A model generated the notes under the pieces. It searched no databases, was not told the origin of the DNA, and saw only the letters and a program-made list of their open reading frames with translations. Source: Owenia fusiformis (taxonomy: Eukaryota; Annelida; Polychaeta; Sabellida; Oweniidae). From it: a DNA stretch of 60,000 nt. A program made the translations under genes and the position numbers. Location of the stretch: positions 10,556,931 to 10,616,930 of the forward strand of contig CAIIXF020000003.1 in the NCBI GenBank assembly GCA_903813345.2. The letters are read 5' to 3'. This document shows, piece by piece, positions 1 to 11,491 of the stretch (positions are counted from its first letter, which is position 1; the number at the start of each line of letters is the position of its first letter).

Positions 1-372
1 CGTTTTCAGGTGAAGGGTTTGGTAGATCAATTTCAAATTTTTAGGGATGATTCTTAGTATGAAAATCTAGATCTGATTAGTTTTTAGGCATTCTGGGTAA
101 ATGTCAAGGCAGCCATTTTGGATTTTCCGTGCTAAAATCTTGCCTGTAAAGTCTTGTCTACGTGTTTTCAGGTGAATTGTTTGGCAGATCAATTTCAAAT
201 TTTTAGGGATGATTCTTAGTATGAAAATCTAGAACTGACTAATTTTTTGGGCATTCTTGGTAGATTTTAAGGTGGCCATTCTGCATTTTCCGTTCCAAAA
301 TTGTATCAGTAAAGTCTTGTCTACTCATTTTCAGGATAACCATTAGATGGGATCACCCATTGGTGGGGACAT
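1..372. repeat. Right end of a GTCCCCACCA-ended composite repeat with 162-bp units
   Basis: Two diverged units of the same roughly 162-bp repeat found at 5270-6235 are followed by an end segment (about 330-372) that recurs almost identically at about 12820-12865, finishing TGGTGGGGACAT. This is the 3' part of a second copy of the 4746-12865 element; its left part lies outside the window. Confidence 0.8.
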
Positions 373-862
373 ATTGTACACATTTGTGTTCTTGTAATAA
401 AATTTGCTAATTTGAAGTAAAATTATAACAGAAGAGAGGTTATCCAAATATGAGGTCATATTAATGACTGCACTCAGTAATCTTCAGTCAAGCTGACGAA
501 GTTTTTCATGAAAGAGTTACTTTCTGCTCTGGTTCTAAATTGAATAAGTATAAGCAGGTGCATTTTCAAAAATGCAAATTTAAAGCAAATTTCGCAAAAT
601 TTAGTTATTGATATGTAGAGATAGTCCATTAGGGTATGGTTATTCTCTTAAAAAGTTTCCTCACAACCCAATAGTGGCCACTGGGCATGTTCTTTAGAGT
701 ACTGTGACATTGTGACTATCAATCTGATGGTCATGAAATAAAATAGGCTGGAAGCAAATTGAATGGTGTACAAAAGTGTAAAATATCAGGGAGTTATTTT
801 TTAAAATGACAAAGATATGAGGAAAATCGTATTAGGGTTTCCATATTTTTGACCACCCTGTA
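373..862. other. Non-coding stretch; possible mariner-type end at its right
   Basis: I see no gene here. At 851-860 the sequence GACCACCCTG followed by TA looks like the right terminus of a Tc1/mariner-type MITE (inverted end CAGGGTGGTC next to a TA target). No matching left end is visible, so this is only a fragment. Confidence 0.3.
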
Positions 863-1338
863 GTTTAATTATATTTCTATGCGTATTGTGTGGAATTGTG
901 TTGACGTTTACTTAAGTTAAGTGCATTATATTTGATAAATCAGTATCTGAAAGTTTGATTTGAGAACTTTTACAATAAGCCCCAATCACGTAAATCCCTT
1001 TCAAGAATGTCTTGCGACGTCCCGCAAATTTAGGTGTATGTCCCGCAAATCTCGCGAATTTAGGGCACTTTGTCTAGAAAAATCTGTCCCTCTATGAAGT
1101 CTTTGGTGGTAACCCTGTTAACTGTCCCGCAATTAGCATGTTTGTCCCTCGAATGGTCCAGCGAAATCCCGCGAATTTGATCAAAATTGGACCTATTAGC
1201 GCAATCACGCAAATCCCTTAAATGTCCCTCGAAATCCCGCGAATTTAGGTGGATGTCCCGCGAAATCCCGCAAATTTTTGGCACTGGGTCTAAAAAATCT
1301 GTCCCGCGAGAAAATCTTTGGGGGTTGACAGTACTGAC
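863..1338. repeat. Truncated copy of the TCCCGCGAA-rich transposon
   Basis: This matches about 47378-47853 along its length, including the run of degenerate TCCCGCGAAATCCCGCAAATTT-like motifs and the terminal TTGACAGTACTG. The left portion of the full element (46343-47853) is missing and is replaced by the mariner-type end at about 851-860. Two small reading frames over this block are by-products of the repeat. Confidence 0.75.
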
Positions 1339-2068
1339 ATCATATGAAATGCATTTTCACAAATATTTTCCGGACCAGACGATAATCATCGAATGTTTTA
1401 TCATGAAGTCATGACTTCGTTCCTGGAAACTGAGACCAGATGTCTCGATGTGAAACAAGAAGCAAGTTCTTGTGTATATAACATGGGTTTGATTTCATGT
1501 TTGTATATGTTTGACTTGTATAAATTGTAAGGGTTGTAACTTGATAATAGTATAAACTTTATAACATGTGACTGAGACAATAACGCAGATGCGAGTAGGT
1601 AGTTACCAGTTTCACCACCAGGTGGCTCGTTTGGGTCAGATAACATGGCGGGTATAGCAGAAAGTTCCCTTTAAATTAAATTACATTTGTTTTAGTGGTT
1701 CAATTTTCATATTACCCTTATGTATCTAATAGTTATGCAAATTAAAATATGTCCAATAAAAGAAAATGTTATCTGTCCAATATAAGAAAAGATATTCCAC
1801 TTTTTGTGATTTTGTAACCTTGGGTCTATGGGGAATCAACCCGAGCAAGGAGTCACACTTTCAAAAAAAAATTAATTTTCAAAGTTGATAAACAATTTTC
1901 GAAATCATATTTGTAGACGTACTTTTACATGTAGATTTCAAATATGACATCACTTTGACTGAATTTTGAATATTAAATGACGTAAATCAAGATTACTTCT
2001 ACTCGCATCTAGTCTATTACCAATCATGCATGCATATGATTGCCCATTAATGATCATTGTATGCCCTG
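1339..2068. other. Non-coding stretch, no feature recognised
   Basis: AT-rich sequence without a convincing exon, RNA gene or terminal repeat. The longest reading frame is a short minus-strand frame at 1401-1646 with no recognisable motif. Confidence 0.4.
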
Positions 2069-2295
2069 CAGGCCCGTAGCCAGGATTTACCTGGGGGGAG
2101 TGGTTTTACCAAAGGGGACTTTTTGCCTAGGCAGGGGGGGGAGCTTTTTGACAGTTTTGGCAAAAAATCTTGCGAAAAGTGCTCAGAATAGTGAAAAACT
2201 ACATGATTTTATAAAAGAATTTCTGCCCTGGAGTGGAGCTGCCCCTCCCTCTGCTCCCCCCCCCCCCCCCGCTCCCACCCCTGGCTACAGGCCTG
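2069..2295. mobile_element. hAT-like MITE (CAGGCCCGTAGCCAGG ends)
   Basis: The left end CAGGCCCGTAGCCAGG and the reverse complement of the right end CAGGCCTGTAGCCAGG form 16-bp terminal inverted repeats around a 227-bp body with G-rich and C-rich runs. CAG-type ends are usual for hAT elements, but the flanking 8-mers do not match as a target duplication, so assignment is by terminus only. Fragments with similar ends occur at 10825 and about 47055. Confidence 0.6.
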
Positions 2296-2353
2296 CTCTG
2301 CTTGTTAATTATTATTAGACATATACAGATGCAATTTGTATTATCTGCTTCAG

Positions 2354-2469
2354 GATGAGCAAGGATGGAAAAAGTGGGATGGTGCAGTAAGAATGTATAA
2401 TCCAATTTTTCAACACACGACTTTATCACAGAGAGTCAGACTGATTTATTTTTCAAACAACAGACAGAG
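2354..2469 (+). CDS. Candidate internal exon of an unidentified gene
   Basis: A 116-bp segment lies between a good acceptor (pyrimidine-rich stretch ending TTCAG) and a good donor (AGAG then GTAAGG). Only one of the three frames is open; it gives 38 residues and leaves two extra bases, beginning DEQGWKKWDGAVRMYNPIFQ and continuing with QRVRLIYFSNN. The composition (W, Y, F and charged residues) is protein-like and differs from the surrounding repeats. I do not recognise the family. The neighbouring exons are not found: upstream is the MITE and downstream the 32-bp satellite, so the gene would need long introns or continue outside the window. It could be a chance open stretch. Confidence 0.45.
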
Positions 2470-2640
2470 GTAAGGGCCCTAAACTTTGATGATTTTTATT
2501 ATCAGACACTTGGGTGCTAAATTGTGATCAGTTTGCTGGTCAATGCATAGGCGGTTGGGCAGTCTTTCAATAAATCTTGTCTAGGCTACAGATTTCAAGC
2601 CAAATCAGTCAATTCAGCTTATCAGTTTAGGACTGATAGT

Positions 2641-3745
2641 GTATTTGTCACTCAATGTCATATCTTGTATCATACCACTGACTGTCATATCATGTGTCAA
2701 ACCATGTCACTCCCTGTCATATCTTGTAACATACCATGTCACTCACTGTCATATATCGTAACATACCGTGTAACTCATTGTCACAACTTGAAACATATTG
2801 TGTCACATAAGGGGTGTATACACTGGCAGGCGAAATGCTTGAAACGGCGGCGAAAAGGCCGAATTGCTTGAATTGATTGAAACGAAAGTGAAAGTGAAAG
2901 TACATTAGGCGAATTGATCGAAATGCTTGAAACGGTGAAACAGGCGCAAGTAGCGAAACTCTAATTTCATTTTTCAAGACGCATCGATTGAAATGATTGA
3001 AACGGTTGAAACAATTGAAATGCTTGAAATGACGCAAGCATTGAAACGTAGGAAATGATGCAAGCATTGAAACCATTGAATTGATTGAAACGATTGATAC
3101 AATTGAAACGATTGAAACACTATTTACAGTGTATACAACACTTTGTAACAATCCATGCCACTCATTGTCATATCTTGTAACATACCATGCCACTCGACTC
3201 AATGTTATGTTTTGTATCATACCATGTCACTCACTGTCATATCTTGTTACATTCCATGTCACTCAATGTCATATTTTGTATCGTACCATGTCACTCACTG
3301 TCATATCTTGTAACATACCATGTTACTCACTGACATATCTTGTAACAATTAATGTCATATCATGTATCATTCCATGTCACAAATTGTCATATAATGTGAC
3401 ATATCATGCCACTCACTGTCATATCTTGTATCATACCATGTCACTCACTGTCATATCATGTATCATACCATGTCACAGACTGTCATATCGTGTAACATAC
3501 AATGTTACTTACTATCTGATCTTGTAACATATGTCACTCAGTGTCATATCTTGTAACATAGCGTGTCACTCAATGTCATATCTTATATCATTCCATTCCA
3601 CTAACTGTCATATCTTGTAACATACCATGTCACTCACTGTCATATCTTGTAACATACCACGTCACTCACTGTCATATCACGTATCATACCATGTCAAAGA
3701 CTGTCATATTATGCGACATACCATGTCACTCACTGTCATTTATTG
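2641..3745. repeat. 32-bp satellite array (first block)
   Basis: Tandem copies of a unit close to CACTCACTGTCATATCTTGT plus about 12 more bases (AACATACCATGT), period about 32 bp and 10-20% diverged. The block is interrupted by a 311-bp insertion at 2821-3131. It ends abruptly at 3745, where a GCTCACACAGTGAGC element starts. A long segment (about 3370-3745) is repeated at about 22375-22713 with the same variant order, so there is higher-order structure. Reading frames across the array are artefacts of the repeat. Confidence 0.9.
2821..3131. mobile_element. Small CACTG-ended insertion in the 32-bp satellite
   Basis: The insert starts CACTGGCAGG and ends TTTACAGTG, flanked on both sides by TATA (2817-2820 and 3132-3135), consistent with a 4-bp target duplication. 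The interior is a degenerate (GATTGAAAC)n-type repeat. The terminal match is only 5 bp, so a superfamily such as Chapaev, which has 4-bp duplications and CACT-type ends, is a guess. Confidence 0.5.
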
Positions 3746-4745
3746 GCTCACACAGTGAGCCTATGGGATTGACCAAGCGTCCGTCCGTTGGTCTGTCCAT
3801 CCGTTGGTCCGTCCGTCAACATCGGCCGCACAAATTAAAACTGCTATTCGGATTGAGTCATATCCACATTCATTTTATGCGTATTCATAATGCCTATTTG
3901 ACCTATCATCGCCATTTCTCAAGTTCGCCAGGTTTCCGAGAAATTGCTGATGTTGACGTCAAAAAGTCAAAGGATGAGTCTGGGAATGAGTCTGGCTATC
4001 GACTTAGAAAATATTGAAAATTGTAATGTCTGAAAAACCAACTCAATCACACATATTATCAAACTTCAATATCTTATCCTTCTTCTGAGATTACAAAAAT
4101 ATCAATTTGTATCACAATCGATGAAGAACTTTGGCATCAAAGACAGTGCATGTCACTATGTCTGAATTGAAAAAAAATCAATGGCAAATATTAAATGAAT
4201 TATTTATACAAAAAGTGTGAAACATATCCTCCAAAACATTGCTTACTTTCTTTGTATAGACATTGTATGGTATTTCTGGATAAGTGAATTGGTGTTTATC
4301 TGGGTAATCAAGGGATTATAGTCACTCAAAGGTACTGAGCATCCAGTTTTGACACTTCAATTGTGTTGGTGAAGTTACACATATTTCAGTCAAATTTATG
4401 CTGAGCACAACATTTTGGTTTCAATTTTATAATCTCTATACATGACCCTGGTGATGAAGAGTCAGAATCAGGCAAAAGACCTAAACCGGAAAACTGTGCT
4501 CAATGTGAAAACTAAAAGTGAAGCAACTTTTTTCTGATATTTCTTACATCAAATGGCAGCCATCTTGTTTTTTCCCCTTCAAATTAAACTGGCGGGATAT
4601 TCAAAAATTTGAAAAAAATTTTAATCCTTAAATATATTTCAAAAATATGATTTTCTTTTTAATTCTTCATGGATCTTAAGTTATTTCTTCTTTATATGTC
4701 ATAAATGTTGCCATTGGTGTTTTTTCTATGATAATGACCCTTTTT
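3746..4745. repeat. GTCCGTC-type dispersed repeat
   Basis: It starts with the palindromic GCTCACACAGTGAGC followed by GTCCGTCCGTTGGTCTGTCC-like runs, a signature of dispersed molluscan repeats. The remainder to about 4740 is AT-rich without a gene. The right limit is uncertain. Confidence 0.6.
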
Positions 4746-5269
4746 ATGTCCCCACCACACCACAAGTCCGTCTGTCTGTCTGTCCGTCTGTCCGGCAGTT
4801 TTCTCCAAAACCGCTACCAATATCACATTCAAATTTTCAGGGATAACTTATGAGTGCATACAGATGTGGACGAAAAAGTTTCAACTCGATACCTACTTCC
4901 TATCGGCCATTTTGAAGTCAAATGCTAAAATCCTTGTCTGCAAACTTTAAGAAAAATGGCTTCACTGTTGTTTTTAAAACTTTAAAATCCTGTTCAGCTC
5001 ACTTGATTCTAGATCTGATTAGGTTTTGGACCTGTTAGCCCAGTCATGGCAGCCATTTTGAATGTCTTAAGAAAAGTTAGCATGCGATAATACTTTGTAT
5101 CATATTGAATGGTGTTTTTGAGGTTTCATACTTAGACTATTTAGTAGCTTTATAAATAATTCCAGGTATACTTTATTGTAAAAGCCTATGTTATTGTTAA
5201 CAGTAGCTATATGTGCTAATTTTGTAAAAAAAAATCAGCAAAAACTTATAATCACTTTTTTATTTTCAG

Positions 5270-6235
5270 CCATTTTGGATTTTTTATTCCTAAAATCTTG
5301 TCTGTAAAGTCTTGTCTATGCGTTTTCAGGCGAACCGTTTGGTAGATCATTTTCAAATTTTTAGGGATGATTCTTAGTATATATATGTAGATCTGATTCG
5401 TTTTTTGGCATTCTGGGTAAATGTCAAGGCAGCCATTTTGGATTTTCCGTCCTAAAATCTTGTCTGTGAAGTCTTGTCTACGCGTTTTCAGGTGAACCAT
5501 TTTGTAGATCATTTTCATATTTTCAGGGATGATTCTTAGTATGAAAATCTAGATCTGATTAGTTTTTTGGCATTCTGGGTAAATGTCAAGGCAGCCATTT
5601 TGGATTTTCCGTCTTAAAATCTTGTATCTAAAGACTTGTCTATGCATTTCCAGGTGAACTGTTTGGTAGATCAATTTCAAATTTTCAGGGATGACTCTTA
5701 GTATGAAAATCTAGATCTTATAAGTTTATTGGCATTCTGGGTAAATGTCAAGGCAGCCATTTTGGATTTTCCGTCCTAAAATCTTGTCAGTAAAGTCTTG
5801 TCTACGCGTTTTCAGGTGAACCGTTTGGTAGATCAATTTCAAATTTTCAGGGATGATTCTTAGTATGAAAATCTAGATCTGATTAGTTTTTTGGCATTCT
5901 GGGTAAATGTCAAGGCAGCCATTTTGGATTTTCCGTTCTAAAATCTTGTCTCTAAAGACTTGTCTATGCATTTCCAGGTGAAGCATTTGGTAGATCACTT
6001 TCAAATTTTCAGGGATGATTCTTAGTATGTAAATCTAGATCTTATAAGTTTATTGGCATTCTGGGTAAATGTCAAGGCAGCCATTTTGGATTTTCGGTCC
6101 TAAAATCTTGTCAGTAAAGTCTTGTCTACGCGTTTTCAGGTGAACCGTTTGGTAGATCAATTTCAAATTTTCGGGATGTTTCTTAGTATGAAAATCTAGA
6201 TCTGATTAGTTTTTTGGCATTCTTGGTAAATGTCA
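5270..6235. repeat. 162-bp tandem array, left part
   Basis: About six head-to-tail units with period about 162 bp, each containing GGCAGCCATTTTGGATTTTC, TCTTGTCTACGCGTTTTCAG and TTCTTAGTATGAAAATCTAG. Divergence between units is low (about 5-10%). The array resumes at 9976 after a 3.7-kb insertion. Confidence 0.9.
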
Positions 6236-9200
6236 ACCCTTATAAGAAATTCAACCTTGAAAGTCCGAATTTAAACCGTTTCCATCAATCATTCAGTCAA
6301 TATGGTACAACGAAAATGGGACTTCTGCGCATGTAAAAATTTTTCGTCAAAACTCAACTTTTGTTCAAGTTGATACGATTGTCTTTCGAACTAGAGACTT
6401 ACCTCATTCGAAAGATCATTAAAGACTTTATCTATACTGAAAATCTTAGATCCAAACATAGTAGAATACGCCATCAGTCCGCATTTGATTTTTTGAAGTG
6501 AGTTTCGTAGATCGTCAGATTTCTCCGACTGATATCGGGTTATCTCACACTGGTTCGTTTATAAATACGAATTTGTTTACCGTTGTAAGGCGCATGCGCA
6601 AAATTGATTTATAAACCTTATTGGTTGATGGTTTTTCTCCTGCGCATGCGTGAAGTCTGATGAACACTTATGACGAAGACCGGAGCAAACATTACTAGCT
6701 CTTGAACGAAATTCCAAGATTCAGGTCATTTCGCCGTGTTTGCTAAGCGTGTATACGTGAATGACAAGCTGTTTTGAGTAGATCGGGTACCTGTTTTAGA
6801 CACAACATTGATTTAGCTTGACATTGATGTGCACATTGGCACTTTTGAGCATGTTAATACAAGTTTTTACACTCTTAGCACGGGACGGGTTTTCGAAAAA
6901 TCTGTTATCTGATTCACTCGATTATCGTATGGATATGTATTTCTGCTGACATTTCAACACCACATCACATAGAATTACGATGCAGAATGATAATAAAACA
7001 CAAAACAACTACTAAATTCCACTTGTTATTTCACAGGAGGTAAAAATGCAAACTGCCTAGATTCTTTGTAAGGGTCGTCAGACATCGGATTGGCCGCCAT
7101 ATTTGAAATGAAAATATCACTAAATAGAGGTCTTCGCATGCCTCAACATTTCGACTGCATTGAATACTGATTGTTTCAACTACTAAGATCAAAGGAAAAA
7201 CCATTGTACGGTGATAAGCAATCACTGTGCAACCATTGTGTTCAACCAAACAAAGTCAACTCTTTTTCAATGACTGCGCAACCATTTCGATACAATCATT
7301 GTAATCTGCAACCATTGTAAACTGCATCCATTTTACATTGAAATGTAAATGGTTGCAATATGTTTTGTTCAATGATTACATAGTTCAACCCCTGCAACCA
7401 TCCTGAATTAGTATCGTTTCAAAAAAAGTAATCATTTTACTTGAATTAAAATTATCTTTAAGTAAGGATTTGAATCTACCTCTATTCAACAACAGTATAT
7501 TAGGATATTTTTTCTGCAAGCATACAATGCATGTTGTTTATTATAGTAAATTACTAAATTCATGTTCATATGTTTCTTTCTCCAGTACGGATTTAGGAAT
7601 GCGATACCAGACTAGTTTTCCACTCAATGGCATATGATAATTTATGTTCTCTGTCATTTACATTATTTACACAATTAAAAGTACCATATCTAGTGTTTAT
7701 TTTCTGTTATCTGATATTGCCAAAATAATGTATCTTTAATGCTAATTATGAAAAGAATTGAGCAAAATTCCAATTTGGTTAAGAAATTGACCAAGGAAAA
7801 TCTGAAGATTTCCTTTAAACTTAACAAAATCACAAGATGAGACACCATTGTTTTTGTTCATGATTAGACTGATATACATGTATGATCAAAAGAAGCAGGA
7901 TATGATGTACATAATAATACAAACATGTTATCACAAGTTGATTGCTTTATTTAGTGAAAATGTTTTTATAGTAATAATGCATTCAGGCACCAAAGACTTA
8001 ATTTTCACAGTTTCAATGGAACACATCTGAATTAATAATTTCAGTAAAATTTTGTCAAGGTAGATGGATTATTGCTATACCCATGATATACAAATAGATT
8101 GGTTTGGGAACATACATGTATTGATATCAGAGGGTTTAGCTCAGGACCCCCGCAAAAGTTTTTATACAATGAACAGGCCAGTAGTCAGCCCCCCCCCCCC
8201 AGCAAAATGGGTCTTCAAATGTATCCATGTGTAGTTAACACCAAATATCAAGAGTATGACTCACTAAAATTTAAAAAATACAAACAAGAGGACTATTTTG
8301 ATATTGACTGTATATTATGTGTGAAACACATTATTCACAACAGATTTAATTACCAAATGGCAAATATTTTTTATAACAATGCTCAACACAACAATACCTA
8401 CTACATATTGATATTCTCATGGGTTTAAGAAAATCAAAATGCTTGAACAGCCAATTAAAACGGTTGAACAGCTAATTAAAACGGTTGAACAGCTAATTAA
8501 AACGGTTGAACGGCTAATTAAAATGCTTGACCAGAAAAAGGGTTCATAGTCCTAGTTTCTGTTATATCTATTTTCATCTTGTGTTATACTATATATATTT
8601 ATTTTAATTATCTATTTCATGCAGAGGGGGGGAGTTAAAATTTAAAAAGTGTTTTCAGATTTTTGAGGGTTTATTTCTTTATTCAATTACTTCAATAAGT
8701 GCTGAGAAATCTCAAATAGCAAGTATATGAAACTGCAAATAATATTTTCAGAATTTTTTATTTCATTTTTATTTAGTTTGTTTTACCATAGGCATTCAAT
8801 AGATTGAAAGTCCATGGTTTTACTTTATTCACTAGGGCAGAGCAATTGTACTGAAAAGTGTTTTCAGTTTAAATAATATGTGTTGATGATTAAAAAATAA
8901 AAACCAAAAACAGGGCTTATTTTTCCAAACTCTAAACTTGGAAAAATCTGGAGGAAAATATGGGAGATTTTCTTTGGCAAATTATTTATCAAGTTCTGTG
9001 TATGGAATAATTTAAATTACATAGGATGCTTCATTTATAGCAGACTCTAATCAAACTGATATAATAAGGTTTGTTTTGCCTTGCCAAATTATTTTTGTTT
9101 TGTTTATGGATTAATGGATTAATAAAGTTTCTTTAGACACATCCTTCAAAGCAGACTCTAATCAAACTAGATAGACTGGGTCTAACTGTAATCAGAGTTT

Positions 9201-9975
9201 TTTAAGTTATGCTTATCGACTTAATTATTTAAAACACATCCTGTAATATCTGATTGCATTTTCTCTATCAAATCAAAAATATCAAATCAAAACAGATAAT
9301 TTTCCCATTGAAGGATTTCTTCCTTCCAGACACATCTTCCTTCCTTTATAATTGCGATGATTGCAAGGTGAAGTGTAAAATCCAAGACTTGACCCAATCA
9401 AAATTTTTTCAAATGATTTTGAAATAACTTAAAAAGTAGTGAAGTGATTTTGTAAAAATGATAGTCATGACAGCGAGGGGGATTTGCTATGCCTAAGCAT
9501 TGCTGTTATCTAGATAATATACATGTGAGTTAGACAATCACCATCCTTCAAAGATAGATGAAAATTGGTTCAATATATTTTCATTCACAAGACAAGTTTA
9601 CTTAACTATTTCAATACTTTAAATATCTTTTTGATCAAACCATTTAAATTCTGACATGTAGTATGCATGAAATACACACATTTGAAATATATTTTTTAAA
9701 GAGCAAGATAATTATTTTATGTTGTATTGAGATAAAATTGCCATAGTTTTAAAGGGTTGCATTCGATTGAAACGGTTGCAAGAAATGCAACCAAAATTGT
9801 CAAGCGTTTACAATGGTTACATACGATTGAAACATTTCAATGAGTTTACAACTAAAATTGTAATGGTTGCATCGTAACGGTTGGCATGGTTGCATAAATG
9901 ATCGGATCAATGATTGTACAATGATTGTGCAACGGTTTAAATTCGGACTTTCAAGGTTGAATTTTTTATAAGGGT
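6236..9975. mobile_element. CCCTTATAA-ended DNA transposon, copy A
   Basis: Left end ACCCTTATAAGAAATTCAAC and the reverse complement of the right end (ACCCTTATAAAAAATTCAAC) start an inverted repeat of about 45 bp. Inside the ends are inverted clusters of the motif CAACCATTG (7225-7400 and about 9755-9930), giving a long imperfect foldback. Removing the 3740 bp restores the 162-bp unit exactly (GTCA joined to AGGCAG), so there is no target duplication or at most one base. No transposase frame survives; the interior is AT-rich with a 21-bp minisatellite at 8441. It is related to the element at 10508-12802. Confidence 0.75.
8441..8531. repeat. 21-bp minisatellite inside CCCTTATAA element A
   Basis: Four and a half units of AACAGCTAATTAAAACGGTT plus one base. 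The same architecture with a related unit occurs centrally in the sister element at about 11403-11491. Confidence 0.9.
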
Positions 9976-10507
9976 AGGCAGCCATTTTGGATTTTCCGTC
10001 CTAAAATCTTGTCTGTAAAGTCTTGTCTTCGCGTTTTCAGGTGAACCGTTTGGTAGATCAATTTCAAATTTTTAGGGATGATTCTTAGTATGAAAATCTA
10101 GATCTGATTAGTTTTTTGGCATTCTGGGTAAATGTCAAGGCAGCCATTTTGGATTTTCCATCCTAAAATCTTGCCTGTAAAGTCTTGTCTACGTGTTTTC
10201 AGGTGAACTGTTTGGTAGATCAATTTCAAATTTTCAGGGATGATTCTTAGTATGAAAATCTAGAACTGATCAGTTTTTAGACATTCTGAGCAAATGTCAA
10301 GGCAGCCATTTTTGGATTTTTCCGTCCTAAAATCTTGTCTGTAAAGTCTTGTTTACGCGTTTTCTGGTTTACTGTTTGACGGATCAATTTCAAATTTTCA
10401 GGGATGGTTCTTAGTATGAAAATCTACAGCTGACTTTTTGGGCATTCTTGGTAAATTTTAAGGTGGCCATTTTGCATTTTCCGTTCCAAAATTGTAACAG
10501 TAATTTT
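9976..10507. repeat. 162-bp tandem array, right part
   Basis: Three further units, increasingly diverged towards the right, continue the array of 5270-6235. The last unit is interrupted by the second CCCTTA-ended transposon, after which the composite element's end resumes at about 12803. Confidence 0.85.
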
Positions 10508-10824
10508 CCCTTATAAAAAAAACAACCATTTTTTCCGAAATTCAATGGTTTCATTGCATATCATGTAACCATCATTTCAACCTTGAAGATCAAAGGAAAA
10601 ATCATTATATCAACCATTCAAAACCATTGCGCAACCATTACTTCACCCAATCTTTTCAACCCTTTTTAAATAAAGTTGCAATGGTTACGCAACCATTTTT
10701 GAGAAACCATTGCAAAACCATTACAACCATTACCCATTGAAATTTACAGTTACAATTGATTGCAACCATTGATTGGGAACTGCAACTATTGCAACCATTA
10801 ATCCTCAAAATGAATGCTCATGGG

Positions 10825-10975
10825 CAGACCTGTAGCCAGCTTTTGCACTTTTGACAAATTTACAAGGGGATTCATATTTTATAACTATGGCCAAACATTG
10901 GCCAAAATCACTTGAAAAGTCCTCAATATGGTGAAAAACTGCATGAATTTGAAATAATGTTGGGCTATGGCTATG
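10825..10975. mobile_element. Fragment of the CAGGCCCGTAGCCAGG MITE family
   Basis: It starts CAGACCTGTAGCCAGC and shares GTGAAAAACTRCATGA with the body of the MITE at 2069-2295. The right terminus is lost. Confidence 0.55.
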
Positions 10976-11402
10976 TTGATATTATTAGTATGTTTTTTTA
11001 AGTAAGCATGTCTGTAGTCTGCAGTCTATCACACCCTTCTCTCATTAAAGAATTTTTTTTGGACTTTGTGTGTCTCGGATCTTGTTCTCAATGACAAGTC
11101 TGACGTCACTTCCAGAACAACAAAAAACATACACTTATTTGTATATATCATTTAATCTAATCCCTAGGATTTTAAACACTTATTTCTATGACTATTGCAA
11201 TCACTTATCAGGTATCGTTTTTAAGGAGAATGAAAAATGCAGAAATCTTGTAAGAAAATAAGGATTCTTTTTTGTTTCAATTCAATATTGTTTAATTTTG
11301 CTTGCTTATTTTCATTAAGAAAATTGTAGAAATACAAATTAAGATTTCACATTATTGAATTCAGATAAGGTACAAAGACAGAGCAGCAACAGTTGCACAG
11401 AC

Positions 11403-11491
11403 AGAGCGGCAACGGTTGAAATGCTAATTATAACCATTGAAAAGCTAATTATAACCATTGAAATGCTAATTATAACCCTTGAACAGCCAAT
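11403..11491. repeat. 21-bp minisatellite inside CCCTTA element B
   Basis: About four units of AAATGCTAATTATAACCATT plus one base. Unit length and the GCTAATTA core match the array at 8441-8531, supporting common descent of the two elements. Confidence 0.85.

Noticed and set aside
2199-2429. Glycine-rich minus-strand peptide
   Set aside because: Produced by the poly-C/poly-G runs of the GTAGCCAGG-type MITE.
3081-3527. Long frame with repeated SLSYLVTYHVT-like peptides (also 22509-22844)
   Set aside because: It is a translation of the 32-bp satellite; the period and sequence explain it fully.
2641-3745. CRISPR-like array
   Set aside because: Units are contiguous without unique spacers, diverged, and in a eukaryotic context; this is a satellite. 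The same holds for the 15-bp, 21-bp and 134-bp arrays.
7031-8428. Several 60-110-residue frames inside CCCTTATAA element A
   Set aside because: No domain signature, no splice-site support and composition like the surrounding AT-rich DNA.
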